From the NCBI GenBank assembly GCA_944387505.1, contig CALXFG010000014.1, forward strand, positions 1-45,236: a DNA stretch of 45,236 bases. The letters are read 5' to 3'. The stretch comes from an uncultured Clostridia bacterium. GTDB taxonomy: Bacteria > Bacillota > Clostridia > TANB77 > CAG-508. Positions 32,084 through 41,094 of this stretch are shown one piece after another. Under the pieces are notes generated by a model. The model saw only the letters and a program-made list of their open reading frames with translations, did not search any database and had not been told where the DNA came from. Made by a program: the position numbers and the translations under genes. Position 1 is the stretch's first letter. Each line of letters begins with the position of its first letter.

Positions 32084-32848
32084 ATGCAAGAAAATGAATG
32101 GAAACGATATGAAGATATTGGAAACTGGGATTTTTCTGATATAAAATATACAACTTATCAAGAGTCAAATTGGAACTTTTATGATGAAATTAAAAAACAT
32201 TCTACTAACTCCTCTCTACTTTTAGATTTAGGTACTGGTGGTGGAGAAAAAGCACTATCTTTTCTTCCTGATGTTGGCATGATAATTGCTACTGATTTTT
32301 CTAAAGAAATGATTAAAACCGCTAATGAGAATAAAAAGCAATTTCCTGATAAAAAAATTAAATTTGTATGTATGGATAATTTAAACATGACCTTTCCCAA
32401 AAATTTATTTGATATTGTATCTGCAAGACATACAATGATTGATGCTAAACAAATATATGATGTATTAGACAATAATGGATATTTAATTATTGAAGGTGTT
32501 AATAAAAAAGATTGTTGGGAGTTAAAAACTTTATTTCAAAGAGGACAAGCATTTAATGATGAAATACCAATTAGTCAAATCGATTACGAAAATATTAAAA
32601 AAGTTGGCTTTCGAGAAATAGAAATGCAAGAAATTATACAATATGAATACTATGAAACAAAAGAAGATTTATTAGCATTACTTTTAAAAACACCAATTCT
32701 AGATGATTTTTCTGAAATAGAAAGTGTTAATAACACACATAACCCATCAATTGAAAAAGATTTATTTGATACATATGTGTCTAAACATACTACTCCAAAA
32801 GGTATTGAATTAAAACGTGTTTTATATGGTATTGTTGCTAAAAAATAA
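32084..32848 (+). CDS. Class I SAM-dependent methyltransferase, 254 aa
   Basis: Motif I LLLDLGTGGGEKAL (about 46-59), acidic motif II IIATDFSKEMI, motif III VCMDNLN and post-motif NNGYLIIEGVN define a Rossmann methyltransferase. The substrate is not predictable. Its ATG follows the previous stop directly and its ribosome site GAGGTG lies inside the upstream gene, so translation is coupled. Confidence 0.9.
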   Translation: MQENEWKRYEDIGNWDFSDIKYTTYQESNWNFYDEIKKHSTNSSLLLDLGTGGGEKALSFLPDVGMIIATDFSKEMIKTANENKKQFPDKKIKFVCMDNLNMTFPKNLFDIVSARHTMIDAKQIYDVLDNNGYLIIEGVNKKDCWELKTLFQRGQAFNDEIPISQIDYENIKKVGFREIEMQEIIQYEYYETKEDLLALLLKTPILDDFSEIESVNNTHNPSIEKDLFDTYVSKHTTPKGIELKRVLYGIVAKK

Positions 32849-32866
32849 CTTGTAGGAGCTGATTAA

Positions 32867-33352
32867 ATGATTGAAATTAAACAGTATAGAAAAATCAAAC
32901 AAGAAGAATTACCAGAAACTTTAAACTTAGTACGTAAAGTTTTTGACGAATTTGAAGCACCTTATTATTCTGAAGAAGGCGTTACATCATTTTATAAATT
33001 TATTGATATAAATAATATGTCAGAACAATATTCTAATGGTTCTTTATATTTTTATGGTTGCTTTGTTAATGATATTATTGTAGGTATGATTGCTATTAAA
33101 GATTTTATCCACATTTCGTTATTATTTGTGGATAAACAGTATCATAAACAAGGTATTGCTAGAAATTTATTTGATCATATAATACAAATATGTAAAGAAA
33201 AAAATCCTTCTTTAAAAACGATTACTGTTAATTCTTCTTCTTATGCTGTGGAGGTATATCATAAGTTTGGATTTTCTGATGTTTCTTCTGAACAGGTTAT
33301 GGATGGGATAAGGTTTGTTCCTATGGAATTGAAAATAGAAAAGAATAACTAA
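32867..33352 (+). CDS. GNAT-family N-acetyltransferase, 161 aa
   Basis: The acetyl-CoA motif A is ISLLFVDKQYHKQGIARNLF, with Q/R-x-x-G-x-A. Motif B is VNSSSYAVEVYHKFGF. Full length for a single-domain GNAT. TAGGAG 8 bases before the ATG; 18 bases after the methyltransferase. Acceptor unknown; antibiotic, amino acid or peptide acetylation are possible. Confidence 0.9.
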   Translation: MIEIKQYRKIKQEELPETLNLVRKVFDEFEAPYYSEEGVTSFYKFIDINNMSEQYSNGSLYFYGCFVNDIIVGMIAIKDFIHISLLFVDKQYHKQGIARNLFDHIIQICKEKNPSLKTITVNSSSYAVEVYHKFGFSDVSSEQVMDGIRFVPMELKIEKNN

Positions 33353-33368
33353 TATTCTTTTCTATTTT
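33332..33368. terminator. Bidirectional terminator between convergent genes
   Basis: A 16-bp perfect stem (33332-33347 with 33353-33368) overlaps the end of the acetyltransferase gene and is followed by T on the plus strand. Confidence 0.8.
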
Positions 33369-33374
33369 TTTAGA

Positions 33375-34196
33375 TTATGCACTTTCTTTTTTACTTTTAT
33401 ATTTCTTATATCCCCAATAGCCTCCTCCACCTAGAAGTCCTAATGTTACAATTCCTCCTAAAGCACTTCCTTCTTCATTGTTAGTATCACTATTGATGGT
33501 ATTTTCTATTTCTGTATTCGTTTTTTCTATTAAATCATTGGTCGCATTATAACTACTTTCCACTTTTACTGGTTCTTTAACATTAATTGTAATTGTACTT
33601 GATTTACCATTTGATGTAGTTGCTGTTATAGTTACAACTCCAGATTTTTTAGCACTTACTTCTCCCGTTTGGTCAACTGTTGCAACATTTACATCACTTG
33701 ACTGCCATGTAACATTTTTATCTGTTGCATTACTAGGTGTAATAGTTACCGTTAATTTTTCATTTTCACCTATTTCCATATCTTCTATTTTTTCTTCTAT
33801 TTGTATTTCAGTCACTGCAATCGTACTTGGTACAGATGTACTTGTTTTACTACTTGAAGAAGAAGTTGAACTCGAGCCAGAACTTGTACTTGAACTGGAA
33901 CTTGAGCTGGAACCAGAGCCAGAACCAGAACTAGAACCTGAGCTTGTTCCTGAACCAGAACTAGATGTGCTACTTTTACTAGATGATGAATATGGACAAA
34001 CACCATTTGGATGTAAATGTGCTGGATGCCCTCCACAATGATAATGATAACTTCCTAGTCCACTTTTATTTTGATTGTCTCTATGCCCTCCATTAGCATC
34101 TGTTCTACCAGAATGTGAATACACACTCATTTGTATAGATAATATTGATAATATAATTATTAAAGCTGATACTATTTTCTTGATATATTTTTTCAT
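33375..34196 (-). CDS. Secreted YHYH-domain protein with Ser/Gly linker and Big_2 domain, 273 aa
   Basis: Signal peptide (1-27), then SHSGRTDANGGHRD and GLGSYHYHCGGHPAHLHPNG (Y50-H53), the YHYH module with many His and two Cys that suggest metal binding. A Ser/Thr/Gly linker (70-122) precedes one Big_2 Ig domain (about 130-210). The C-terminus is a glycine-rich hydrophobic helix with a Lys tail, likely a membrane anchor; no LPxTG is seen. It has no ribosome-site-linked neighbours, and a large hairpin lies upstream. The linker is coded by a CCAGAA/ACTTGA-type repetitive tract. Confidence 0.8.
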   Translation of the reverse strand: MKKYIKKIVSALIIILSILSIQMSVYSHSGRTDANGGHRDNQNKSGLGSYHYHCGGHPAHLHPNGVCPYSSSSKSSTSSSGSGTSSGSSSGSGSGSSSSSSSSTSSGSSSTSSSSSKTSTSVPSTIAVTEIQIEEKIEDMEIGENEKLTVTITPSNATDKNVTWQSSDVNVATVDQTGEVSAKKSGVVTITATTSNGKSSTITINVKEPVKVESSYNATNDLIEKTNTEIENTINSDTNNEEGSALGGIVTLGLLGGGGYWGYKKYKSKKESA

Positions 34197-34235
34197 AAAA
34201 ACATCCCCCTATATAATTATACTGAATAAAAAATA

Positions 34236-34284
34236 AAAAATTTGTCGAATTTTGTAAAAATATACAAAATTCGACAAATTTTTA
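34236..34284 (-). terminator. Long perfect hairpin, terminator of the DUF4190/beta-propeller operon
   Basis: A 19-bp perfect stem (34238-34256 with 34263-34281) and 6-base loop. On the minus strand it is followed by a T-rich tract. It lies between the DUF4190-like stop and the YHYH gene start. Confidence 0.75.
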
Positions 34285-34355
34285 TTTTAGTTTATATAAG
34301 TATCTCTATTCAATTAAATCATCTAAAGTAATATTTATAAAATCATTTTGTTCTT

Positions 34356-34613
34356 TTAATAATTATTTGCTAACCATAAAATGACAACCATACTTATGTA
34401 TAGAAATACACATATACTAACTCCAACAATTCCTGTAACTAATCCAGATTTTCCAAGTCTACTTCCTGTTTTCTTGGTGCTCTTTGCTCCTAAAACAATT
34501 GCTAATATTCCTGCTGGTAAACTAATATAATAAAACAATCCTGATAAAATTGATATAATTCCTAATACTAGTGAACTAACTCCTGCTGCTGATTTTTTTC
34601 TATTTTCTTCCAT
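34356..34613 (-). CDS. DUF4190-like small membrane protein, 85 aa
   Basis: Two membrane helices (about 12-40 and 58-82) separated by a Lys-rich loop GAKSTKKTGSRLGKSG. The A-x-x-S-L-V-L-G-I-I-S start and G-x-x-L-G-x-x-G-x-V-x-G are typical of DUF4190. The function of the family is unknown. It starts 5 bases after the beta-propeller stop, so they form an operon. Confidence 0.8.
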   Translation of the reverse strand: MEENRKKSAAGVSSLVLGIISILSGLFYYISLPAGILAIVLGAKSTKKTGSRLGKSGLVTGIVGVSICVFLYISMVVILWLANNY

Positions 34614-34618
34614 ATTTA

Positions 34619-36655
34619 CTAATCCTCCTTTATTTTCAATTGACTAATTTCTTGTAAATCATCTAAGCTATTTACTTTAATATAATCTTCTGAGACAGTA
34701 TACAAATTATCGTCTATATATAGTCCTCTTAATAATCTTGATGTATTATAATAAGAATATTTACTCTTTGTTTTATCATGTGTAATCGTTCCTTTTAGGG
34801 TAAATCCATCTGTAAGGTTGATATTATATACAAAATATCCTTCAGAAACATATTCTTTTTTATAATTTGTATAAGATTTCACTATTGATTCATACTCATC
34901 TGATGAATTTTCTATCTCAAAATCTTCTGTATAATTATTAACAGGAATTGCTAATAATTCTTTTTCTTTTGAGAATAATAATGCTTTATGATTTGTTAAA
35001 ATAGCTGATGTTGTTCTTCTATCCCCAATGATTGTATCTGAAATTTGAATTGGATTATTAACATCTGTTACATCAAATAATGCCATTTTCATTCCTGTAA
35101 TAGTAGCTGTTGTTGATCTAACTCTTCCTGATGAATCTCTATTAACTTTTTCTTCTGTTTGCATTCCAATTCCTATCAAATGATTTTCATCATAAGGATG
35201 CAAATATGTACTATATCCTGGTATTTTTAATTCTCCTAAAACTTGTGGTTTTTCTGGATTACTTAAGTCTATTACAAATAGTGGATCAACTGTTTTATAT
35301 GTCACAAGATATGCCCTATCCCCTAAAAATCTAGAAGAATACATTTTTTCTCCTTCTGCTAATTTTTCAGTTTCTCCTATTTTTTTCATTTCATCATTAA
35401 ATATGACAATTCTAGATCCTTCACTATTATATAAAGCAACTCTTAAGTTTCCTTCATATTCATCTATTGAAAATTGATTAATCGTTTGTCCCTTTTCTCT
35501 TGCTTTTTTATCATATTGTATACTTCCATCGTCAAGTAAATTAAATTTATATATGTATGTATGTGTTCCATAATCATCTCTATCTTCATATTCAAATGCA
35601 CCCAATATACCTTTTAATCCGAATATTGAAGATATTTTGGGATTACTATATGAACCATCGTATTTTTCTTCTAATAGATATATGTTATTTTCTGATACAT
35701 AGGCATTTTCAACATCCATTAGATATGAATTAACTTTTACAGCTTCATTTATATTATTTAAATCTAACATAGACAATATAGTCTGGTCTGTTGTATCTAT
35801 ATCTTTTATTCTTTTTATGTTTTTATATCCTGGATCAACTTTTTTTCCATCTTCATAATAATATGTTACAATCTCATCATTTTCTTCCCTTAAATATCCT
35901 GATGAAATAACATATAATCTTCCATCAATACATCTAGATGTATAGTATGGTTGTTCTAACTGATAATCTTTAATTTTCTTTGGTTGTTCTCTATCAGAAA
36001 TGTCATATACAGTTACAACTGTTGAATTACGATTATTGTAATAATAGTAATATGATGATGAATATTTCATTTTTTCACTAATGACAATTAATTTATCATT
36101 ATACAAAATTAAATCTGATGGAATGGTATTACTGCCTGTTGGTTCTATTTCAGATGCTATTTTTATTTGTGTTTCATCTTTTACATCTGTAATAATCACT
36201 TTGTCTTCTGATAAAGAATATATGTAATCTCCATCTGTTTTTGTTATGTCTGCTTCATCTACATTTTCTACTTGTATATTGGTTGTAGAATATTCCTTTG
36301 TAGATTGTGTACTTGTTATAGATTCTGTTGTTGCACTTCCAGTATAACTACCAGGATCTATTCCTGCACTTCCTGTATAACTATCAGGAGTTATTCCTGA
36401 GCTATTTATTACCCCATGTCCCATACTACTAGTAAAACTTCTTGAACTTTCATAAAGAATACTAAATGGTAATGTCAATAATTTAGAAGGTATACTAATT
36501 TCATCTATATCCCTATTATATATGGCTTCTAACTCTGCTTTTGATGATATTTCTACTAATTCCATTTTTCCATTATCTGTTACCATTACTTTATATCCTA
36601 ATATTGATAGTATTAGAATAAGTATAATAATGATTGCTATTATTATTTTTTTCAT
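34619..36655 (-). CDS. Membrane-anchored beta-propeller protein, 678 aa
   Basis: An uncleaved N-terminal helix (about 3-24) is followed by a low-complexity region with repeated S-Y-T-G-S-A (about 90-115), then the hallmark TNIQVENVDEADITKTDGDYI of the secreted beta-propeller family (PF09826 type). Repeated segments such as LYVISSGY, VYDISDREQPKKI and VIDLSNPEKPQVLGELKIPG read as propeller blades. It is likely a surface scaffold; the function is unknown. Ribosome site GAGGGGGAT before the ATG. Confidence 0.85.
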   Translation of the reverse strand: MKKIIIAIIIILILILSILGYKVMVTDNGKMELVEISSKAELEAIYNRDIDEISIPSKLLTLPFSILYESSRSFTSSMGHGVINSSGITPDSYTGSAGIDPGSYTGSATTESITSTQSTKEYSTTNIQVENVDEADITKTDGDYIYSLSEDKVIITDVKDETQIKIASEIEPTGSNTIPSDLILYNDKLIVISEKMKYSSSYYYYYNNRNSTVVTVYDISDREQPKKIKDYQLEQPYYTSRCIDGRLYVISSGYLREENDEIVTYYYEDGKKVDPGYKNIKRIKDIDTTDQTILSMLDLNNINEAVKVNSYLMDVENAYVSENNIYLLEEKYDGSYSNPKISSIFGLKGILGAFEYEDRDDYGTHTYIYKFNLLDDGSIQYDKKAREKGQTINQFSIDEYEGNLRVALYNSEGSRIVIFNDEMKKIGETEKLAEGEKMYSSRFLGDRAYLVTYKTVDPLFVIDLSNPEKPQVLGELKIPGYSTYLHPYDENHLIGIGMQTEEKVNRDSSGRVRSTTATITGMKMALFDVTDVNNPIQISDTIIGDRRTTSAILTNHKALLFSKEKELLAIPVNNYTEDFEIENSSDEYESIVKSYTNYKKEYVSEGYFVYNINLTDGFTLKGTITHDKTKSKYSYYNTSRLLRGLYIDDNLYTVSEDYIKVNSLDDLQEISQLKIKED

Positions 36656-37043
36656 TTTTTATCATCCCCCTCTTTTATTTTACTAAAAAGAATTTTATAA
36701 GGCAATCTTATTTTAAAAATTATTTTTTTGAAAATTTATAAAAGTTAAAAAAATATATTGACAAATTATGGAAACCAATATATACTGTGTTTACCAATTT
36801 ATAAATTACCATTTAAATCGTTGTTGAAAACTTAGTTTTTTATATTCATAATTTTTTTATATCTTACTACTTTATATTTTATTATTTAGTATTTAATAGT
36901 CTTATTTTTCACTTTTTTATCTTATCATTATATTTTCTATTCCAAAATTTGCTGTGCATTTTTTTGAATTCAAATTAACTTCATTTACTAATACTTTAAA
37001 ACTTTATATTTTTCTAACCACTATATTATGAAAGGATGATGTC
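36656..37043. other. AT-rich divergent intergenic region
   Basis: About 390 bases between the beta-propeller operon and yifB. No ORF with ribosome site, no RNA-like structure and no convincing promoter pair were found by eye. It must carry both divergent promoters. Confidence 0.5.
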
Positions 37044-38576
37044 ATGTTATCAATAGTAAAAAGTCTTGCTTTGCATGGATTGCAAGGATATTTAGTGAAT
37101 ATACAAGTGGACATATCTGCTGGTATGCCTTCTTTTGAAATTGTTGGTCTGCCAGATACTAGCATTCGTGAATCCAAAGAAAGAGTCAAAACAGCCATAA
37201 AAAATTCAACATCAGAATTTCTTAGTAGAAAAATCGTTGTAAATCTTGCACCTGCTAATACCAAAAAAGAAGGCTCTATTTTCGATTTACCAATTGCAGT
37301 TGGCATTTTAATTGCAAGTGGGTATATTTATCATGCAGATTTAACGAATACCATTTTAGTCGGTGAACTTTCATTAGATGGCTTTATTTGTCCTATCAAA
37401 GGTATTTTACCGATTTGCATAGAAGCAAAACGTTTAGGAATAAAACGTATTCTTTTACCAATAGCAAATGCTAAAGAAGCCTCTATTATTGATGGGCTTG
37501 AAATCATACCTGTTTCTAATCTAAATGAAATCATTGATTATCTAAATGGTCAATTCCTTATTTCTCCTGAACCAACATCACATTTTATTTCTAATACAAA
37601 TACCACTTATGAATTCGATTTTTCAGAGGTAAAAGGACAAGAAAATGTTAAACGTGCTTTAGAAATTTCCGCAGCAGGTGGACACAATTGCCTTCTAATC
37701 GGTAGTCCTGGTTCTGGAAAAACCATGTTAGCTCGAAGACTTCCCTCTATCTTACCTGATTTAACTTTTGATGAAGCCTTAGAAATTACAAAAATTCATA
37801 GCATTTCTGGTTTATTATCTGAAGAGAGTCCCTTCATTTTCAAAAGACCTTTCAGAAGCCCTCATCATACGATTACAGAAACTTCTTTAGTAGGAGGTGG
37901 CAGAATTCCGAAACCTGGTGAAATTAGTCTAGCACATTTTGGAGTTTTATTTCTCGATGAATTACCCGAATTTAATAAATCTACATTAGAAGTCCTACGA
38001 GGACCTCTAGAAGATAAAACAGTAACCATTAGCCGTGTTGATTTTTCAACGACTTATCCTTGTAATTTCATGTTTATAGCCAGCATGAATCCATGTCCTT
38101 GTGGATATTATGGCTCAAAAGAAAAACAATGTACCTGTCGTGAAGATCAAATTCAAAAATATATTCATAAGATAAGCGGTCCACTTTTAGATAGAATTGA
38201 TATTCATATAGAAGTGGAAAGTGTAAATTATCAAAAATTAGGAAATGATTCCCCTTCAGAATCTTCTGATGAAATCAGGAAAAGAGTGAATAAAGCTCGA
38301 GAGATACAAGTCAATCGTTATAAAGAACATCATATATTTTCAAATTCGGAACTGACTCCAAAATTAATATCCAAATATTGTAAACTTTCTCCTAAAAGTA
38401 AACAAATTTTGGAAACAGCTTTCAATCAGCTTGGTCTTAGCGCTAGAGCCTACAGTAGAATTTTAAAGGTTGCAAGAACGATTGCTGATTTAGATAATTC
38501 TATTAATATAAAAACGCATCATTTAGCAGAAGCAATACAATATAGGAGTTTAGATAGGAAATATTGGTGTCGATAA
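37044..38576 (+). CDS. comM: YifB/ComM-family AAA+ ATPase (Mg-chelatase-like), 510 aa
   Basis: N-terminal Lon-protease-like fold domain (SFEIVGLPDTSIRESKERVK and VVNLAPANTKKEGSIFDLP), then AAA+: Walker A LIGSPGSGKTMLARRLP near 216-232, Walker B VLFLDELPEF, a cysteine cluster NPCPCGYYG...CTC, arginine finger region LLDRIDIH, and a C-terminal helical lid. ComM helps branch migration in natural transformation. Context yifB-dprA-yraN is conserved in bacteria. Ribosome site AAAGGATG spacing about 7. Confidence 0.95.
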   Translation: MLSIVKSLALHGLQGYLVNIQVDISAGMPSFEIVGLPDTSIRESKERVKTAIKNSTSEFLSRKIVVNLAPANTKKEGSIFDLPIAVGILIASGYIYHADLTNTILVGELSLDGFICPIKGILPICIEAKRLGIKRILLPIANAKEASIIDGLEIIPVSNLNEIIDYLNGQFLISPEPTSHFISNTNTTYEFDFSEVKGQENVKRALEISAAGGHNCLLIGSPGSGKTMLARRLPSILPDLTFDEALEITKIHSISGLLSEESPFIFKRPFRSPHHTITETSLVGGGRIPKPGEISLAHFGVLFLDELPEFNKSTLEVLRGPLEDKTVTISRVDFSTTYPCNFMFIASMNPCPCGYYGSKEKQCTCREDQIQKYIHKISGPLLDRIDIHIEVESVNYQKLGNDSPSESSDEIRKRVNKAREIQVNRYKEHHIFSNSELTPKLISKYCKLSPKSKQILETAFNQLGLSARAYSRILKVARTIADLDNSINIKTHHLAEAIQYRSLDRKYWCR

Positions 38577-38672
38577 TAAAATTTTTTATTTGTATATAAA
38601 ACAAACTTGGAATATATAACAATATATATTTATACTTGGAAACAACAATTTTTACAATAAAGGAGTGATTAT

Positions 38673-39736
38673 ATAAAAAAGATCAAAATAGATGAAAAAA
38701 TATATCCCAAACAGCTAAAGAAAATACCTAATCCACCACAAATTTTATATTTAGAAGGTAATATGGATTTATTAAACAACCCAATTATTGCAATCATAGG
38801 TTCTCGTAAATGTACAAAAAATGGCAGACTTTTAGCACAGAAATTTTCTTACGAACTATCTCAGTTGCGGTATTACCATTATTAGTGGATTAGCAGAACG
38901 GTATTGATACAGTAGCACATTTATATTCCTATAATCAACTTGGTAAAACAATTGCCGTTCTTGGAAGCGGATTCCATCAAATTTTTCCTTCAGAAAATAT
39001 AGACTTATATAAAAAAATTTTAGATTTTGGCGGATTAGTCATTAGCGAATATCCTCCTGATACAAAATGTCAATCTAAATATTTTTTGGAAAGAAATCGC
39101 ATTGTTAGTGGATTATCTTTAGGTGTTCTAGTAATAGAAGCTGTTCATAGAAGTGGTACAAGTGTCACTGCAAAATTAGCTATTTCACAGAATAGAAAAG
39201 TGTTCGCATTGCCACATGAAATCTGGAATTCTCATGGGACAGGCACTAATAGATTGATTAAGAACGGTGCTATTCTCGTTAATTGTACTGAAGATATCCT
39301 TCAAGAATTTAAATCTTTAAAGAAATTGTCTAAAAAATTAAATACTATACAAAAATTAGATTTGAATTCTTTGGATGTTGATTATGAGATTTTTGAAAGT
39401 TCTAAAAAATCCTCAGGCTTAGCGAAATCTTCTAATACTAAGTCTTTTGTAAATTTATCATTAGATCATCATCTTAATTTTCAATCTTCAATGCATTCTA
39501 ATATTCATTCTGGTAATAAGTTGACATCTTTAAATTCTCAAACCAAAAAAGAATTGAAGAATCCCAAATTAGCATATATTTATAACTTAATAACACTAGA
39601 ACCTATATCTATTAATGAACTTTGTAAAAAAACGTCTAAACCAATTTCTCAAATTTCTAATGATTTATTTCTATTAGAGTTGGATGGTTGTATAAAGAAA
39701 GTGGCAGGTGGTTATATATGTATTTTAAACAAGTAA
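38673..39736 (+). pseudogene. dprA: dprA (DNA processing/smf), broken by lost start and two +1 frameshifts
   Basis: DprA loads RecA on incoming single-stranded DNA. The frame starts after AGGAG with ATA at 38673 where ATG is expected; the first in-frame ATG is at 38763, within the fold. The frame is then shifted by an extra C at 38868 and restored only after another extra C at 38899; removing both gives GITIISGLAEGIDTVAH, the expected Rossmann motif. Both extra C precede GGTATT. From 38900 the frame is open: GKTIAVLGSGFHQIFP, YFLERNRIVSGLS, VFALPHEIWN, then a C-terminal winged helix (YIYNLITLEPISINELCKKT). Either a recent pseudogene or assembly/sequencing errors. Confidence 0.85.
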
Positions 39737-40077
39737 CTGGAAAATTTGGTGAAGATTTAGCTTGCGAATATTTGAAAAAATGTAATTATATTATTATTGA
39801 ACGAAATTTTTCTTGTTATCAAGGTGAGATTGATATTATTGCGAAGGATACTTCTAAAAATGAGTTGGTTTTTATTGAGGTAAAAACTAGGACAAGCTTT
39901 AAATATGGTTCTCCTATTGATGCTGTTGATAAAAATAAGCAGAAACATTTATTTAAAGCTTGTGAGTATTATTTGTATAGCCACAATCTGCGTCATCTTT
40001 TTGTTCGTGTGGATGTGATTGAGGTTTTTATTAGTAATCATATTCCTCGTATTCATCATGTGAAACAGGTTTTTTAG
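39718..40077 (+). CDS. yraN: YraN/UPF0102 endonuclease-fold protein, 119 aa
   Basis: Starts MYFKQVTGKFGEDLACEYLK, the family N-terminus. The PD-(D/E)XK-type core has GEIDIIAKD and FIEVKTRT (Asp and Glu-x-Lys). The length is normal. Function is uncertain but linked to DNA processing. ATG 39718 has AGGTGG upstream and overlaps the dprA end by 19 bases, the usual arrangement. Confidence 0.9.
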   Translation: MYFKQVTGKFGEDLACEYLKKCNYIIIERNFSCYQGEIDIIAKDTSKNELVFIEVKTRTSFKYGSPIDAVDKNKQKHLFKACEYYLYSHNLRHLFVRVDVIEVFISNHIPRIHHVKQVF

Positions 40078-40140
40078 TATCACTTTAGTTGATTGAATTC
40101 GTGTAAGAAATCTAACCTTGTTACATATGTTCTTTATAAA

Positions 40141-40205
40141 AAGATCTACATATTCTTTGATACTGAATTGACTGTTTCTACATTTTTCTTGTAGTTGTTT
40201 TCAAA
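40141..40205 (-). pseudogene. Relic of a second IS200 transposase 3' end
   Basis: GATCTACATATTCTTTGATACT at 40144-40165 is identical to 40424-40445 within tnpA, and the next ~37 bases match it at most positions without gaps. This is a decayed fragment of another copy encoding the tnpA C-terminus. It is only about 200 bases from the intact element. Confidence 0.65.
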
Positions 40206-40244
40206 AATAACTTTCATATAAAAACATGTATTTGATGCAATCAT

Positions 40245-40267
40245 AACCACCAGTAAAACTGGTGGTT
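40245..40267. repeat. Right-end hairpin of the IS200 element
   Basis: AACCACCAGT (40245-40254), loop AAA, ACTGGTGGTT (40258-40267). A perfect 10-bp stem downstream of tnpA. Confidence 0.75.
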
Positions 40268-40353
40268 TGCTCTTAGCCTAGAAGGCTTTTGTACTGGCAC
40301 TTCTGGGCTTAAGCCCTACTGAACGGTTTCGCCAACCGCATTTCTTTCTCAGG

Positions 40354-40860
40354 CTACCACTTAAGTGGTCCTAACCCTTTTTTTATTTTTCTTTCTTTCT
40401 CTTTTTCTTCTCTTTCAAATGGATCTACATATTCTTTGATACTTATTTGGTCTGTTGCTATATCTTCTTGTAATTGTTTTTTGATGTATTCTTCTATTGC
40501 TTTTTTATTTTTGCCTACTGTATCCACATAATAGCCTCTACACCAAAAGTGCCTATTTCCATATTTGTACTTGTAATTCGCATGCCTATCAAATATCATC
40601 AAACTACTTTTTCCTTTTAAATATCCCATTATACTTGCTACACTATACTTTGGTGGAATACTAACTAGCATATGTATATGGTCTGGGCATAATTCTGCTT
40701 CTATTATCTCTATTCCTTTCTGCTCACATAATCTCCTTATTATTACTCCTATATCTTTTCTTATTTTTCCGTATATTTCCATCCTTCTATATTTTGGTGC
40801 AAATACTATATGATATTTGCAATTCCAAGCACTATGTGCTAAACTATTTTTGTCTTTCAT
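40354..40860 (-). CDS. tnpA: IS200/IS605-family transposase TnpA (Y1 HUH), 168 aa
   Basis: Single-strand transposase. The HUH motif is H61-I-H63 in LCPDHIHMLV, the catalytic tyrosine is probably Y125 in IEEYIKKQ, and FWCRGYYVDTVG is the conserved strand before it. A charged Glu/Lys tail extends the C-terminus beyond the usual ~150 aa. ATG 40860 lies after AAAGGAGG; the frame is open 15 codons further but without support. The ribosome site is buried in an 18-bp inverted repeat. Confidence 0.95.
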   Translation of the reverse strand: MKDKNSLAHSAWNCKYHIVFAPKYRRMEIYGKIRKDIGVIIRRLCEQKGIEIIEAELCPDHIHMLVSIPPKYSVASIMGYLKGKSSLMIFDRHANYKYKYGNRHFWCRGYYVDTVGKNKKAIEEYIKKQLQEDIATDQISIKEYVDPFEREEKEKERKIKKGLGPLKW

Positions 40861-40863
40861 GAC

Positions 40864-40932
40864 AAATTCCTCCTTTTTGATTTTTATTTGCGGTCGGCGA
40901 ACCACATTTATTATATCAAAAAGGAGGAATTT
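40864..40932 (-). promoter_or_regulatory. Inverted repeat sequestering the tnpA ribosome site
   Basis: 40864-40881 and 40915-40932 are perfect 18-bp inverted repeats, each with the AAAAAGGAGG or complementary sequence. In a transcript the tnpA ribosome site would be paired. Known IS200 elements have such a hairpin to stop expression from outside transcription. Confidence 0.75.
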
Positions 40933-40958
40933 TTCTACTCATAGCTAGAAGCTTTTAG

Positions 40959-40981
40959 AACCCCCTGTAAAACAGGGGGTT
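40959..40981. repeat. Left-end hairpin of the IS200 element
   Basis: AACCCCCTGT (40959-40968), loop AAA, ACAGGGGGTT (40972-40981). A perfect stem upstream of tnpA. Confidence 0.75.
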
Positions 40982-40995
40982 TTCATTATCCAATA

Positions 40996-41034
40996 AGTTC
41001 CTACAAAATTATAATTTTGTAGGAACTATCACTT
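40996..41034 (+). terminator. 32-bp perfect palindrome, possible terminator
   Basis: 40996-41027 is a 16+16 perfect palindrome (AGTTCCTACAAAATTA and its complement) followed on the plus strand by ATCACTTTTATTT. It could be the original terminator of the yraN operon, separated from it by the IS200 insertion, or the end of the AIPR transcript on the other strand. Confidence 0.5.
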
Positions 41035-41094
41035 TTATTTGTACTTCAAATCTACAAATGTTTTTTTGCATAATTATTTCTTAATAAATTATTC

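Larger units (their letters stand above)
40236..40990 (-). mobile_element. IS200/IS605-family element carrying tnpA only
   Basis: Compact single-gene element. Both ends carry perfect hairpins with AAA loops: 40245-40267 (CCACCAGT/ACTGGTGG) and 40959-40981 (CCCCCTGT/ACAGGGGG), as expected for single-strand recognition by Y1 transposases. There is no tnpB. Exact cleavage sites are not determinable by eye, so ends are approximate. It lies between yraN and the AIPR gene. Confidence 0.8.
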
